NCBI GenBank assembly: GCA_018343915.1
Contig: JABRWF010000006.1
Coordinates: 3,472,001 to 3,536,000 of the forward strand
Direction: 5' to 3'
DNA length: 64,000 bases
Source: Agroathelia rolfsii
Taxonomy: Eukaryota > Basidiomycota > Agaricomycetes > Amylocorticiales > Amylocorticiaceae
The notes below the pieces were generated by a model that was given only the letters and a program-made list of their open reading frames with translations, had not been told where the DNA came from and did no database searches. This document shows, piece by piece, positions 45,237 through 54,443 of this stretch (its first letter is position 1; each line of letters begins with the position of its first letter). The position numbers and the translations under genes were made by a program.

Positions 45237-48200
45237 TTATTGCTTTAACCATCTAAGATCATTTGTTAGTCCAGCTAAATTTGAAAAATAGCTGTGCTTT
45301 GTTTCTGCCAAAGGCTTGGTTAAAACATCTGCTAGTTGTTGGTTAGTATTAATATACTCAGTCCTAGCAGTACCATCGGAGACTGTTTCTCTGATAAAGT
45401 GATGCCTAACTTCAATGTGTTTAGTACCTCTACCACCATGTTTAGGGTTATTGGCTAGGCTAATAGCTCCTTGATTATCTGTAAAAATAGTTGTTGGGTT
45501 AGATATATCTTCACCTATGTCATTTAGTAGTTTCCGTAACCATTTAACTTGTTTTGCTGCTTCTGTGAGAGCCATATATTCAGCTTCTACACTAGATAAT
45601 GCAGTGGTGTGTTGTCTTCTGGTTGACCAGGAAGTTGCACCTTTGCACATCATGGTAATGTATCCAGTTGTAGATTTCCGGTCATCTAAGTCCATTGCCC
45701 AATCTGCATCTGAATATGCGGTTAATTCTTTTGGGTGTTGTCCTTGATAGACAATGGCTTTATCCGGGGTTTTGGATAGGTATTGGAATATATGATTTAC
45801 TGCAGTGAAATGCTCTTTTCCAGGATTTTCACTGTACTTCGCACATTTGTTTACAGCAAAAGTGATGTCTGGCCTAGTTATGATGGTTAAGAATGTGAGT
45901 GAACCAATCATGCTTTTGTAGTGGGTTTTATTGGCCTCTGTCACTTGGTTAGGGTTAGATTTGAGTTGGATGCTTGCTGACATCGGTGTAGAATATCCTT
46001 TTGATTTTTCTTTTTGGAATTTCTTTAGAATACCTTCACAGTAATCTTTTTGATCAATAGACAGTAATTTCTTTTTCCTGTTTCTATTGATATTGACGCC
46101 TAGGAATGATTTAGCTTCTCCAAGATCTTTCATTTCATATTTTTCCATGAGTTTTTTCTTAAAGTCTTGAATTCGCTTTTTCACTTTTCCCATGATTAAT
46201 AAATCATCAACATATAAAATGAGAATGATTTTATCATTTGGGTCTCCCACTTGTTGATGGTTTATGTAGATACCTGCATCTGAGTGTGTTCTTTTGAAAT
46301 TCATTTTTTCAAGTGTTGAATGTATTTCAAAATTCCACTGTCTGCCTGCTTGTTTTAATCCATAGAGGGATTTTTTAAGCTTGCAGACTTGATCTTCTTT
46401 TCCTTTGACTGAAAAACCTGTAGGTTGTTCCATGTAAATCTCATGGTTAAGTTTTCCATAAAGGTATGCAGTGGTAACATCCATTTGGTCAATTTCCCAA
46501 TCACTATATGTGGCAATTGCAAGTAAAACTCTGAATGCCTCATATCTTGCGACTGGTGACCAAGTGTCATCGAATGTATCATTTGTTTGTAAATCTCCTC
46601 TAGCAACATATCTAGCTTTGTAACGTCCATCTGATTTAATATTTAGAACCCATTTTCCTTTGAGGATTGTCTTGTTTTTGGGTCTATTAACCAGATCGTA
46701 AACATCCCTAGATTTTAATGAATCCATTTCTTTTTTCATAGCTTCTTCCCATTTTTCATGGTCAGGTGAATTCATTGCTTGTTTATATGTTCTGGGAATA
46801 TTTTCGACGTCTGCAGCCAATGTTAGCAGATGATTTATAGTTGGTTGAACTGGTTCGATTTGGCTTGAAGTGACATAGTCTTTATATCTGGGATTAGGTC
46901 TCTTTTCTCTTCTAGGTCGACTTGTTTCTCCAGGATCTATGTTTGCTTCTGGTGTTTGGGATTCACCTGGGAAATATTCTTCAGAAAAATCTCCAAGTGG
47001 TCCAAATCTGCCTGTTCTTCCAAGTGCTCCAGAAATACTATCTGGCTCTAGCTCTTCGTCACGTATTTCAGTATCTCTTAACTCTTCAAGATATGAAATA
47101 TCTTCTTCTTCATCTGTTGTAGAGATAGGGTTTGTTATATTCCCTATGTCTATGTATTCATTTTGTTTTCGAGGATAAAGTATTTTTTCTGAGGTAGTTT
47201 CAGAACCTGATATATCTGCCTCATTGTTTTGAGGTAGCATATATTGAGCCTTTTTCTTTTCTTTCATAGGAAATATGTGTTCATTGAACTTAACATCGTA
47301 TGAATCCCATATCTTTCCAGTAATTGGATCATAAAGTCTCCAACCTTTGGAACCTTCTGGATATCCTATGAAAATTGTTTTTCTGGCTTTGTCTGAAAGT
47401 TTATTTTTTCTACCTTCCTTTGGAATAGTCATCCATGCCTGGCATCCAAATACCCGTATCCTTGATATATCTGGTTGTTTTCTATACCAAGATTCATATG
47501 GAGTTTTCCAGGATTGAACTCTGGTAGGTGTACGGTTATAGGTGTATAGTGCCGCTTCCATGGATATTTTCCAAAATCCTTCTTTCATTCCAGCAGTTTT
47601 CCTAATGGCTTCAGCTTTTTCATGGATGGTTCGTTGAACTCTTTCTGCTCTGCCATTTTGTTGGTGTGTATGCGGAATAGAAGTTTCTCTAGAAATACCA
47701 AAGTCATTGAGAAATTTGTCAAAATCTTTTGACATATATTCTCCACCTCTATCTGATCTGATAGTTTTTAACTTATTTCCAGATTGCCTTTCTGACCATG
47801 TAACATATTTTTTAAATACTTCAAGGGTTTCATCTTTTGATGATATGAAGTACATTGTGCAATATGAAGTGGCATCATCTAGGAATGTCACAACATATTT
47901 TATGTTACTCCGGATGGCATTTACTGGAAGTGAGTATAAGTCTGAGTGTACCAAATCATTTGGGTTTTTAGTACGCTCTGGAGATGGAAAATGTGGTGCT
48001 CTGATAGATTTCCCTAGTGCACAACCTTCACAGGTTTCATAAGATGTCTTTCCTATATTTTTAGGTCCACCTATGGTGTTTCCTAAGATTTTATGGATAA
48101 CATCACTACCTGAGTGTGCAAATCTTTGATGAATTAATTCATAGGGTGTTTCTTCTGAGCTATGCAAAGATTTTGCATGTTGACTTTGTGTGATTGATCC

Positions 48201-49583
48201 TCTAAACTCAAAATTATTGTTTAGGTTGATGTATGCGCTTAGAATCTTTTTTTTGTTGATCATTAATTCCATGGTTTTTCCAGATTTTCCAATGATCCAT
48301 ATCCCATTTGTTTTTTGTGAAATTTGTTGAGGGGATAGTAATCTTTCTCTAGTGTCTGGAATATACCTGACATTTGTAATGTCGAGTACATGTATTCTCC
48401 CACTGGAATCAATGTGTTTGATTTTGACAGTACCTATCCCTTTAATTGGGAGTCTGGTGCCATCTGAGATGATTGTGTATTTTTGTTTTTCAGGAGGAAA
48501 TGGTTTGTACTGGTGAAAATCCTTTAAATCAAATGTGGAGTGATGGCTAGTACCTGAATCAACTAGGTAAAAGAATTCATCATCCTGTGTTTTTTCTGTT
48601 TGATACAGAGAGAGTGAAGTATTTATTCCTTCATCGGAAGAGCCTTCAACTTCTTCTGTTCTTTGATTTGTTTTGGATTTTCCACCATAGTTTTTCTTTC
48701 CTGTATTTTTTCGATTAAGAGGTTTCCAATTGTCTATGTGTTTGTCAGTAGTATGTTTAACATACTTTTTGCACTTTTTGCAATAGTTTTTGTTATCTGA
48801 CTCCTGACTATTTGTTTTGTCTTGACCTTTAAATTTCTTTTTGAATTTTCTTTGGCCTTTAGACATATTGGACCTGCTTTGAGATTTATTATTAGTGTGG
48901 AGAGATTCACGTATGGTTTGTTCCTGCTGCAATTCTCCCCGGATTAAGTCTATTGTGGCCTTTTCGTAACCTCCCACTGCTCTTAGAATACTACCCCAAA
49001 TCATGCGGTATGAATCTGGAAGTATTTCTCCTATGCGTGAGATGAAATCTTTTTTTCCAATAGATAATCCTGTAGCATTGGCTCTTGTCTGTATTTCTTG
49101 CATTTCTGAGATTTGTGTAGCCATTGATTTATCAGTCCTGAGTCTGTAGGAGTAGAACTCAGTATGATATCTTTGACCTTCTGCAAGTCTTTGAGCTTTT
49201 GCCGCTGTATAAATTTTATTCCACATTTTAGCAGCTGTTTCTTCAGCCATTAAAATATTTGCCCAAGTTTCATTTACACATCCTCCAAGTAAACCCTTTG
49301 CACGATCATCTGCTTGATCCCATGCATTAGCTAGAATGATTTTTTTGTCTTCTCCCCAAGAAATCCCTGCAGCTGAAGCTAATTCTTGTGGTAGAATTTC
49401 TGCTGGCTTGAGATCTGGTTTTTGTAAGGGAGTAGGATCATCCTTAGGTAATCCTTTAGAGAACATTGTCCAAATGCGCAATGACTTGGCTAGGAAATAA
49501 AATTTAACTGAGAATTTGGCCCAATTTGAACCGTTGAAAACAGGAAATCCTGAGGGTATATCTTTTATAAGTATTTCAGTCAT
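45237..49583 (-). CDS. Copia A Gag-Pol polyprotein, 1448 aa
   Basis: Domains in order: a UBN2/DUF4219-like Gag (residues 1-260); a Cys/His stretch CKKCKKYVKHTTDKH near 270-290, a non-standard knuckle; an aspartic protease LVDSGTSHH (about 340-348); an integrase zinc-binding region with HQRFAHSG and CEGCALGK; an integrase core with HSDLYS (D about 546), SDRGGEY and NGRAERVQ (E about 645); RT with WVLNIKSDGRYKARYVARGD, DVTTAYLYG and YVDDLL (about 1124); RNase H with AYSDADWA, SSVEAEYMAL and FTDNQGAISLA. All catalytic acids are present. The protease-integrase-RT-RNase H order is Ty1/copia. The ATG at 49,583 lies two codons after the in-frame ORF2 stop, in the same frame. Confidence 0.95.
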   Translation of the reverse strand: MTEILIKDIPSGFPVFNGSNWAKFSVKFYFLAKSLRIWTMFSKGLPKDDPTPLQKPDLKPAEILPQELASAAGISWGEDKKIILANAWDQADDRAKGLLGGCVNETWANILMAEETAAKMWNKIYTAAKAQRLAEGQRYHTEFYSYRLRTDKSMATQISEMQEIQTRANATGLSIGKKDFISRIGEILPDSYRMIWGSILRAVGGYEKATIDLIRGELQQEQTIRESLHTNNKSQSRSNMSKGQRKFKKKFKGQDKTNSQESDNKNYCKKCKKYVKHTTDKHIDNWKPLNRKNTGKKNYGGKSKTNQRTEEVEGSSDEGINTSLSLYQTEKTQDDEFFYLVDSGTSHHSTFDLKDFHQYKPFPPEKQKYTIISDGTRLPIKGIGTVKIKHIDSSGRIHVLDITNVRYIPDTRERLLSPQQISQKTNGIWIIGKSGKTMELMINKKKILSAYINLNNNFEFRGSITQSQHAKSLHSSEETPYELIHQRFAHSGSDVIHKILGNTIGGPKNIGKTSYETCEGCALGKSIRAPHFPSPERTKNPNDLVHSDLYSLPVNAIRSNIKYVVTFLDDATSYCTMYFISSKDETLEVFKKYVTWSERQSGNKLKTIRSDRGGEYMSKDFDKFLNDFGISRETSIPHTHQQNGRAERVQRTIHEKAEAIRKTAGMKEGFWKISMEAALYTYNRTPTRVQSWKTPYESWYRKQPDISRIRVFGCQAWMTIPKEGRKNKLSDKARKTIFIGYPEGSKGWRLYDPITGKIWDSYDVKFNEHIFPMKEKKKAQYMLPQNNEADISGSETTSEKILYPRKQNEYIDIGNITNPISTTDEEEDISYLEELRDTEIRDEELEPDSISGALGRTGRFGPLGDFSEEYFPGESQTPEANIDPGETSRPRREKRPNPRYKDYVTSSQIEPVQPTINHLLTLAADVENIPRTYKQAMNSPDHEKWEEAMKKEMDSLKSRDVYDLVNRPKNKTILKGKWVLNIKSDGRYKARYVARGDLQTNDTFDDTWSPVARYEAFRVLLAIATYSDWEIDQMDVTTAYLYGKLNHEIYMEQPTGFSVKGKEDQVCKLKKSLYGLKQAGRQWNFEIHSTLEKMNFKRTHSDAGIYINHQQVGDPNDKIILILYVDDLLIMGKVKKRIQDFKKKLMEKYEMKDLGEAKSFLGVNINRNRKKKLLSIDQKDYCEGILKKFQKEKSKGYSTPMSASIQLKSNPNQVTEANKTHYKSMIGSLTFLTIITRPDITFAVNKCAKYSENPGKEHFTAVNHIFQYLSKTPDKAIVYQGQHPKELTAYSDADWAMDLDDRKSTTGYITMMCKGATSWSTRRQHTTALSSVEAEYMALTEAAKQVKWLRKLLNDIGEDISNPTTIFTDNQGAISLANNPKHGGRGTKHIEVRHHFIRETVSDGTARTEYINTNQQLADVLTKPLAETKHSYFSNLAGLTNDLRWLKQ

Positions 49584-49589
49584 TTTGAC

Positions 49590-50321
49590 TTATACAAATT
49601 CCCAGGATATAAAGCTGTCTTCGATAGGATATAGATATATGCTATAATTTTCTATGATCCTGTTGAGGCTTGTTTCAAGGTATTCCTTGTGATGATTTTC
49701 TAGGAATTCCTTAAAGTCTTTAAGGTTTGGACCTGGATGTATGCTATCCCAATGTCCTGAATTATAGAGGTAGATTATATCGTCTAATCTCTCTATATCT
49801 GTAAGACTAACTTTGTCTTCAATTTCCTCCGGTGTGAAGTATGGTATACTCCAATTATGAGGCGTTGGAGTGATTTTGATAAGATACCTTGTATGGTTTT
49901 GAGAGTTTCCTCTTACTTCTTCGTCTGGAAATGTGAAGGGTTCGACTTTGTCAAATCTTCCGAATACTCTTGCAAGAATTATTCTTTCTGCACAGAGAGT
50001 GAAGAATTTATTCTGGAAATCCTGACTGACTTTTTCCCAATTATATTTGGTACTGTCGAATAGGAATTTCTTTATTTCCAGGTATAATTCTGGGTTTCTG
50101 GATGGTGTAGGGAAATCTTTGTGATATGTTTCCCAATGAGATTTAAGGGTGATATGCCCTTCTCTTCGAAGTTTCTTTTTGTTCCTCTTTGCTAAGTATT
50201 TAAGTGAAGTTTTACTTAATTTCTTAGGAGGAGTGATTTCTTCAAACTCAAGTGGAATTTGAGTTTGAGGTGATTCTTCACCTGTAGAGTTGTGGTGATA
50301 TTGTGTTTTCTCTGATGCCAA
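49590..50321 (-). CDS. Copia A ORF2, about 243 aa, unknown function, no ATG
   Basis: The frame is open from about 50,357 to the TAA at 49,590-49,592. The first canonical ATG is absent, so the true start is unknown: non-AUG initiation or a spliced upstream exon. The acceptor-like TCAG near 50,309 is shared in phase with copia B. The product is Lys/Glu-rich with aromatic blocks: PKKLSKTSLKYLAKRNKKKL, KEFLENHHKEYLETSLNRII, DSFISWEFV. No signal, membrane segment or known domain is seen. The last ~190 residues are almost identical in copia B and the N terminus is diverged. It is in frame with gag-pol across a single UAA. Confidence 0.7.
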   Translation of the reverse strand: MASEKTQYHHNSTGEESPQTQIPLEFEEITPPKKLSKTSLKYLAKRNKKKLRREGHITLKSHWETYHKDFPTPSRNPELYLEIKKFLFDSTKYNWEKVSQDFQNKFFTLCAERIILARVFGRFDKVEPFTFPDEEVRGNSQNHTRYLIKITPTPHNWSIPYFTPEEIEDKVSLTDIERLDDIIYLYNSGHWDSIHPGPNLKDFKEFLENHHKEYLETSLNRIIENYSIYLYPIEDSFISWEFV

Positions 50322-50439
50322 TATTTTGCCTGTTTTTAAGTTTATAGTATACCTGAAGAATTCTTAGTATGAAAATAAAAATCCTTAGTAGACTTATGTT
50401 GGGCTTATTGAAAATCAAAGAATCACAAATACAATGTTT

Positions 50440-50480
50440 GATTTTTGTGGTAGCTAAGACTTGGCTACTTTCACAAAAGT
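50440..50480 (-). other. Conserved hairpin between ORF1 and ORF2 (copia A)
   Basis: On the minus strand TTTTGTG-AAA-GTAGC pairs with GCTAC-CACAAAA around a 9-nt loop. Copia B has the same design (54,304-54,342) with GTAAC/GTTAC, so one G-C pair is replaced by A-T on both sides although the flanks are diverged. An RNA element is inferred. Confidence 0.5.
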
Positions 50481-50660
50481 ACAGTTGCACAAAATTCAAA
50501 AATAAGTGAAATGATTGATGCAATGAAACTTGAAATGGCAGATATAAGGTTGTATAAAAATTCAAGGCTCAAGACAAAAATATAAAAGAAGAGGTAAAGA
50601 CTGAAGCGTAAAGATTTTTCTAGTACTAGTAGGACTTGTAGTACTAAAAGTATAAGACTT

Positions 50661-52209
50661 CTAATAAGGGGTGAATCTGTTACTTGTAAGCCTTCTACCA
50701 CCTCTATGAGACGTTCCAGTTTGGTTTTCTAGGATTTTCCTAGTCTGGGCCTCGAATCGATCCTTGAATTCTTTTAGCTCACCAGTGTACTTCTTGTTGA
50801 AATCCCTCTGGTGGTAATCGATCTCGAAGAGTCTACCTGCCTGATGATTAATCAATCGACGAATCTCCTTCCTTTCTTCTTCTGCCTTTGCAGCTACTCC
50901 TTTCTGGATCTCCTGGTTCCAACCTAAGGAGTATGAGAGTCCTCGTAATTCCTTGGTAAGGTCTTCCAGGGAACTTTTGTACCAGGAAAGTTGGGCTGAC
51001 TGGTGCTTGACTGTTGCTTCAAGAACGTTTACAGTCTTAAATGCAAACTGAAGGAGGGATTCTTGTTCAACTAAAGCTTGGTTAGCTTATCTAGTTGATT
51101 GTGATGTATGGTAATTAAATACCTTGTGTGGATGACGATGAGTCTATAGCCTTGGGAGTAATTTCTTCTTTTGCCCAGTCGTTGAGCTCTCTATTGCCTA
51201 CTGACCAAGGTGTGTATGGTCTAGACTGACTGGATCCCCAAGTTTCTGTATTGTCAACGTTGAACTCAGGTAACTGTTTAAGTTCCTGGTATAAGGATTT
51301 GAATGAGGAGGATTTAATAAATTTGATAAGATTCACCTGGACGTCTTTAACTGACTTGTCCTTAGGGCTTCTGATTTCTCCTTCCTCTAATGAAGATGAA
51401 GATGAAGAGATTGGGGAGAGCTGTGTATATTTTTCTGTGTCAATAAGCTTCTACTAAAATTAATTTTAGTTTGCTTACTGGTTCAGAAACCGATGATGGT
51501 GTAGATAGTTCTAAATCTGAGGAAGTGAGAGTGAGGGGGTCTGGATAGATGTATTCCTCCTCTGGGTTGTATCTTGCTGCTTCCTCAAAAATATCCTTGA
51601 TTGTCCAACAGGGTCCTGTCGATGGGATGTTGAAGTGTCTGCACCAGACGTCTTGTTGCTCTGTGATTTCTCTTGTGATGTAATCCCTAACGCTTTCTAT
51701 ACACTTCCACTTGTTTTGAATTTCAAGATCTGTTAGGATAGAAATGTATGTGGAGGGGGATTCTCTTCTTATGTCTTCGAAGCTATTGGTGAAAGCTTGA
51801 TAGTCAATCCACTGGAATTCTTCTTCAGTGGTAAACTGGGTAATCTCCTTGTTGATGTCTTCAAGGTTTTCCTCCTCTTTGTAGTTGCCTGTAGTTACTA
51901 GGCTTGGGACCTCCTCTAGGTCTTCTGATTTGATAGAGGGGCTGGAGGGCGATGGGTAGCCTGATTAGGAAGATATATCAGTTTCCTAATTTAGTATTTC
52001 CTTATCTGTGCTTACTGTTGAGATCTAGAAGCCACTGATGGTCGATCTCTTGATCCTCGATGATCTGCTGATCAAGGGTTTCTGCGATAGCAACCTGATT
52101 GGCAGAATTGATTGCCTGGGCAATAACAAGGTTGAAAGAGGCAGTGTTGGATTGGAAAGACACTAGAAAAGGGAATTATTTAGTTAGCTACTCCTGTTTT
52201 ATACTGACT
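50661..52209 (-). CDS. Copia A ORF1, spliced 428-aa protein of unknown function
   Basis: Exons (minus): 52209 (the A of ATG), 52162-52016, 51960-51479, 51420-51337, 51285-51123, 51070-50661. Total 1287 nt, 428 aa. Introns are 46, 55, 58, 51 and 52 bp, all GT-AG; intron 1 contains CTAAC. The protein starts MSFQSNTASFNLVIAQAIN, has an acidic linker, a conserved core (QQDVWCRHFNIP, TGPCWTIKDIFEEA, PYTPWSVGNRELNDWA), a coiled-coil-like C-terminal half (QLSWYKSSLEDLTKEL, GELKEFKDRFEAQTRK) and a basic end SHRGGRRLTSN. The same protein can be read from copia B despite heavy nucleotide divergence and different introns, which supports real coding. No membrane segment is seen, so it is not env-like. 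It could be an accessory Gag or nucleic-acid-binding protein. The last acceptor could be 6 nt upstream. Confidence 0.75.
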
Positions 52210-52218
52210 GCCTTTTTA

Positions 52219-52234
52219 GGCAGGGCTCATAACC
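52219..52234 (-). promoter_or_regulatory. Copia A primer-binding site, tRNA-iMet anticodon type
   Basis: On the minus strand GGTTATGAGCCCTGCC directly follows the 5' LTR, exactly as in copia B. It includes an ATG with only three further codons before a stop. Confidence 0.7.
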
Positions 52235-53265
52235 TGTTGAACTATCGTAGTTCTTGGGTTGTATAGTGTGGCTATATGCTAGCTCACAAGTTACCTGTTG
52301 TGAAGCAAACACTTACTTGTAGAGAAAAGTGCAGGCTTGGGTGGTTTCCTAAGAATAGGCAAAGTTTCCTAGGTAGGAAGCGGTTAGTAACTATGCTATA
52401 CTTAAGATAAGACTGTAGCCGGTGTCCCTTTGAGACTACCTACTTGTTTCCCTTTAGGAAAGGCTTGTTGTCTTGTCTTGTAGACTTTGTAAGTCTAGGG
52501 TGAAGTTAGTACTCTAGGAGCTAGTCTTGTAGACTATTTAACTCACTATTTTCGAGTGAAATAACTTGTCATTTCCAGCCGAATTTGCTGGTGCTTATAT
52601 AATACAAAATATTCTAATTTCTACAAGATTAGTAAGCCAATCCTGTGCTTATCTAATCCGCTTAGTAAGAAGGTTGCTTACAAATCAGCTTATAAATCAG
52701 CTTAGTAATATTCCTATTTGCTGAATAATACGCTTGGTAAGCAATCTGTGTGCTTAGTAAGTAATTTGTATAGTATTAGTAAGTAAAATGTCTATTGATC
52801 TCAATATCCTATTATTAGATCTGTATTAGTAATATTTTATAAATATTACTAATATTATGAACTTGCTTAGTAAATATTTTGGTGATTTATAAGCAAGGAT
52901 CTAGGGCATGAAAAATCAATTAGTAATATTCACAATGATTATTGAGAAATGAATATTTAAATGGAATTGTTTAATATTTATGAAAAAGATATTCATAAAT
53001 GATAAAGTCAAGTGACTTCAGATATGATAATCTTATCTCTGATAAGATTAGATTTAATGAAATATTGAAAATATTAAATAAAAGAATATATGCATATTAT
53101 TTCAATGAATATATGCATGTAAAGAATTGTTAATATCTCAACAATGAACGGTTGTAAAATCATGAAATAAATAATCATGTATGATATGATGTTAGATGAT
53201 TATTTGAAGTATTCATTGGAATTATTGGAAAGATATGAAGCTTGTAAATATTCAATCTTTCAACA
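52235..53265 (-). repeat. Copia A 5' LTR
   Basis: 1031 bp, the identical partner of 44,187-45,217. The inner edge meets the PBS; the outer edge meets TSD GTGTT. Confidence 0.92.
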
Positions 53266-54303
53266 GTGTTGTGGTTCCTATGTAACTGTGATAGTGCCTG
53301 GAAGATAGAAAATGTAAAGTTACGCTCTTTTGTGTGACGTGACGCGTGACATGTCACAACCAGCGCGACAGTAAAAGGGAGCGGAAACAATGATATACCT
53401 TCTTCTAAGCCTTGGGCTTAGAGCTAAGCTATGATCAAATCATAAACTATGATTTGCTGTAATATACTATGACTTATAAGTAATATACTGTGAGATGCTA
53501 TGTATCATAGCCTCTATACCATGATTTGTGGCTTGATAATAATAATATTAAATACTTGGTAAACCTGAATGTATGCTTATTAAACATGAATAAATGCTAT
53601 AGTGTCTATGGCATGGTATAACTATGGTTGTGACAGTCAATAGGAAATTACGAGCTCAACGACTGGGCAAAGATTCCAACACCACAAGAAATTCCTGAAC
53701 CCGGTGAAGGTATTTGATTTAGTAAATTAAATACATCACAACCTCACTAACAACTAGTCTTAACATCACCACTAGAACTCCTCAAGTTTGCTCTCAAGAC
53801 AGTTGACGTCCTAGAGCAAACCATCCTACACCAATCCTCACAGCTTTCGTGGTACAAGTCTTCTTTAGAGGACCTTACCAGAGAAGTCCGGGGCCTCCAG
53901 TACACCATTGGTTGGACCAACGAGATCCAGAAAGCAAAGGAGATCAAGACCCAGGAGGAACTTGAAAACCTTAAAAGATTGGTGAATACCCAGAGTAGGA
54001 GACTTGTTGACATTGATCTACACCAGAGAAATTTCAGCAGGAGACACTCTGGAGAGTTAAGGGAATTCAAAGACAGGTTTGAGGCACAGACCAGAAAGAT
54101 CTTAGAGAATCAGACTGGTACATCACACAGAGGTGGCAGGAGGAACAGGAAGCACAGATACACTCCTTTTTGAACAATTTTTTATATACATCAGAATTAT
54201 CCTCATCCTAAATAAATTTTTCTATCTCTTTTTGTTGTTTGGAGCCCTTGTATCTTTTATACAGCTCTATTTTCTTTCAAAAATCTTCTTCTATTTTCTG
54301 TAT

Positions 54304-54342
54304 TTTTTGTGAAAGTAACTATAGTATTTAGTTACCACAAAT
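54304..54342 (+). other. Conserved hairpin between ORF1 and ORF2 (copia B)
   Basis: TTTGTG-AAA-GTAACTA pairs with TAGTTAC-CACAAA around a short loop. It is the counterpart of 50,440-50,480 with compensatory changes. Confidence 0.5.
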
Positions 54343-54443
54343 ATTCATTATATTCTATTTCTCTGAATTCCCTTAAAGTCTGCCCAACATAAGTTTTTAT
54401 AAGCTCATCATTTTAATTTTGGTTTGTATTGAGCTTTACCTGA

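Larger units (their letters stand above)
44187..53265 (-). mobile_element. Ty1/copia element A, intact, TSD GTGTT
   Basis: 9,079 bp with LTRs 44,187-45,217 and 52,235-53,265, both 1031 bp, identical wherever I compared them. GTGTT flanks it at 44,182-44,186 and 53,266-53,270. It encodes, on minus, spliced ORF1, ORF2 and an uninterrupted 1448-aa gag-pol. A polypurine tract (GAGTGGGAG) abuts the 3' LTR at 45,218-45,230. Identical LTRs plus open frames mark it as the youngest and most likely active element here. Confidence 0.93.
43704..53635 (+). mobile_element. Family-2 solo LTR, TSD GTCAA, split by copia A
   Basis: Pieces are 43,704-44,186 and 53,271-53,635. Ends are TGTCACAGGCC and ATGGTTGTGACA, with GTCAA at 43,699-43,703 and 53,636-53,640. 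Net length is about 848 bp. It interrupts exon 5 of copia B ORF1. Confidence 0.9.
42674..54173 (+). pseudogene. Copia B ORF1 (spliced, 427 aa before disruption)
   Basis: Exons: 42674 (the A of the ATG), 42720-42851, 42906-43013, 43079-43542, 43592-43703 + 53641-53709 (one exon split by the family-2/copia A insertion, one TSD copy discounted), 53776-54173. They total 1284 nt with no internal stop. Introns are 45-66 bp with GT..AG ends; intron 1 has a CTAAC branch-like site. It is homologous to copia A ORF1: QQDVWCKHFNIP, TGPCWTVRDIF, SYTPWS, ELNDWAK, QLSWYKSSLEDLT, REFKDRFEAQTRKILENQ, then a basic RGGRR tail. Intron 3 (43,014-43,078) has no counterpart in A, and A has one that B lacks. Only the transposon insertion breaks it. 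Confidence 0.8.

Noticed and set aside
45517..48042. Plus-strand frames opposite copia A pol, and their mirror frames in copia B
   Set aside because: Antisense shadows of the polyprotein; they appear in both copies because pol is conserved.
50661..54173. Copia ORF1 as a captured host gene or env
   Set aside because: No signal peptide or membrane segment for env; no host-gene family recognised. Presence in two diverged copies at the same place argues for a stable element gene.
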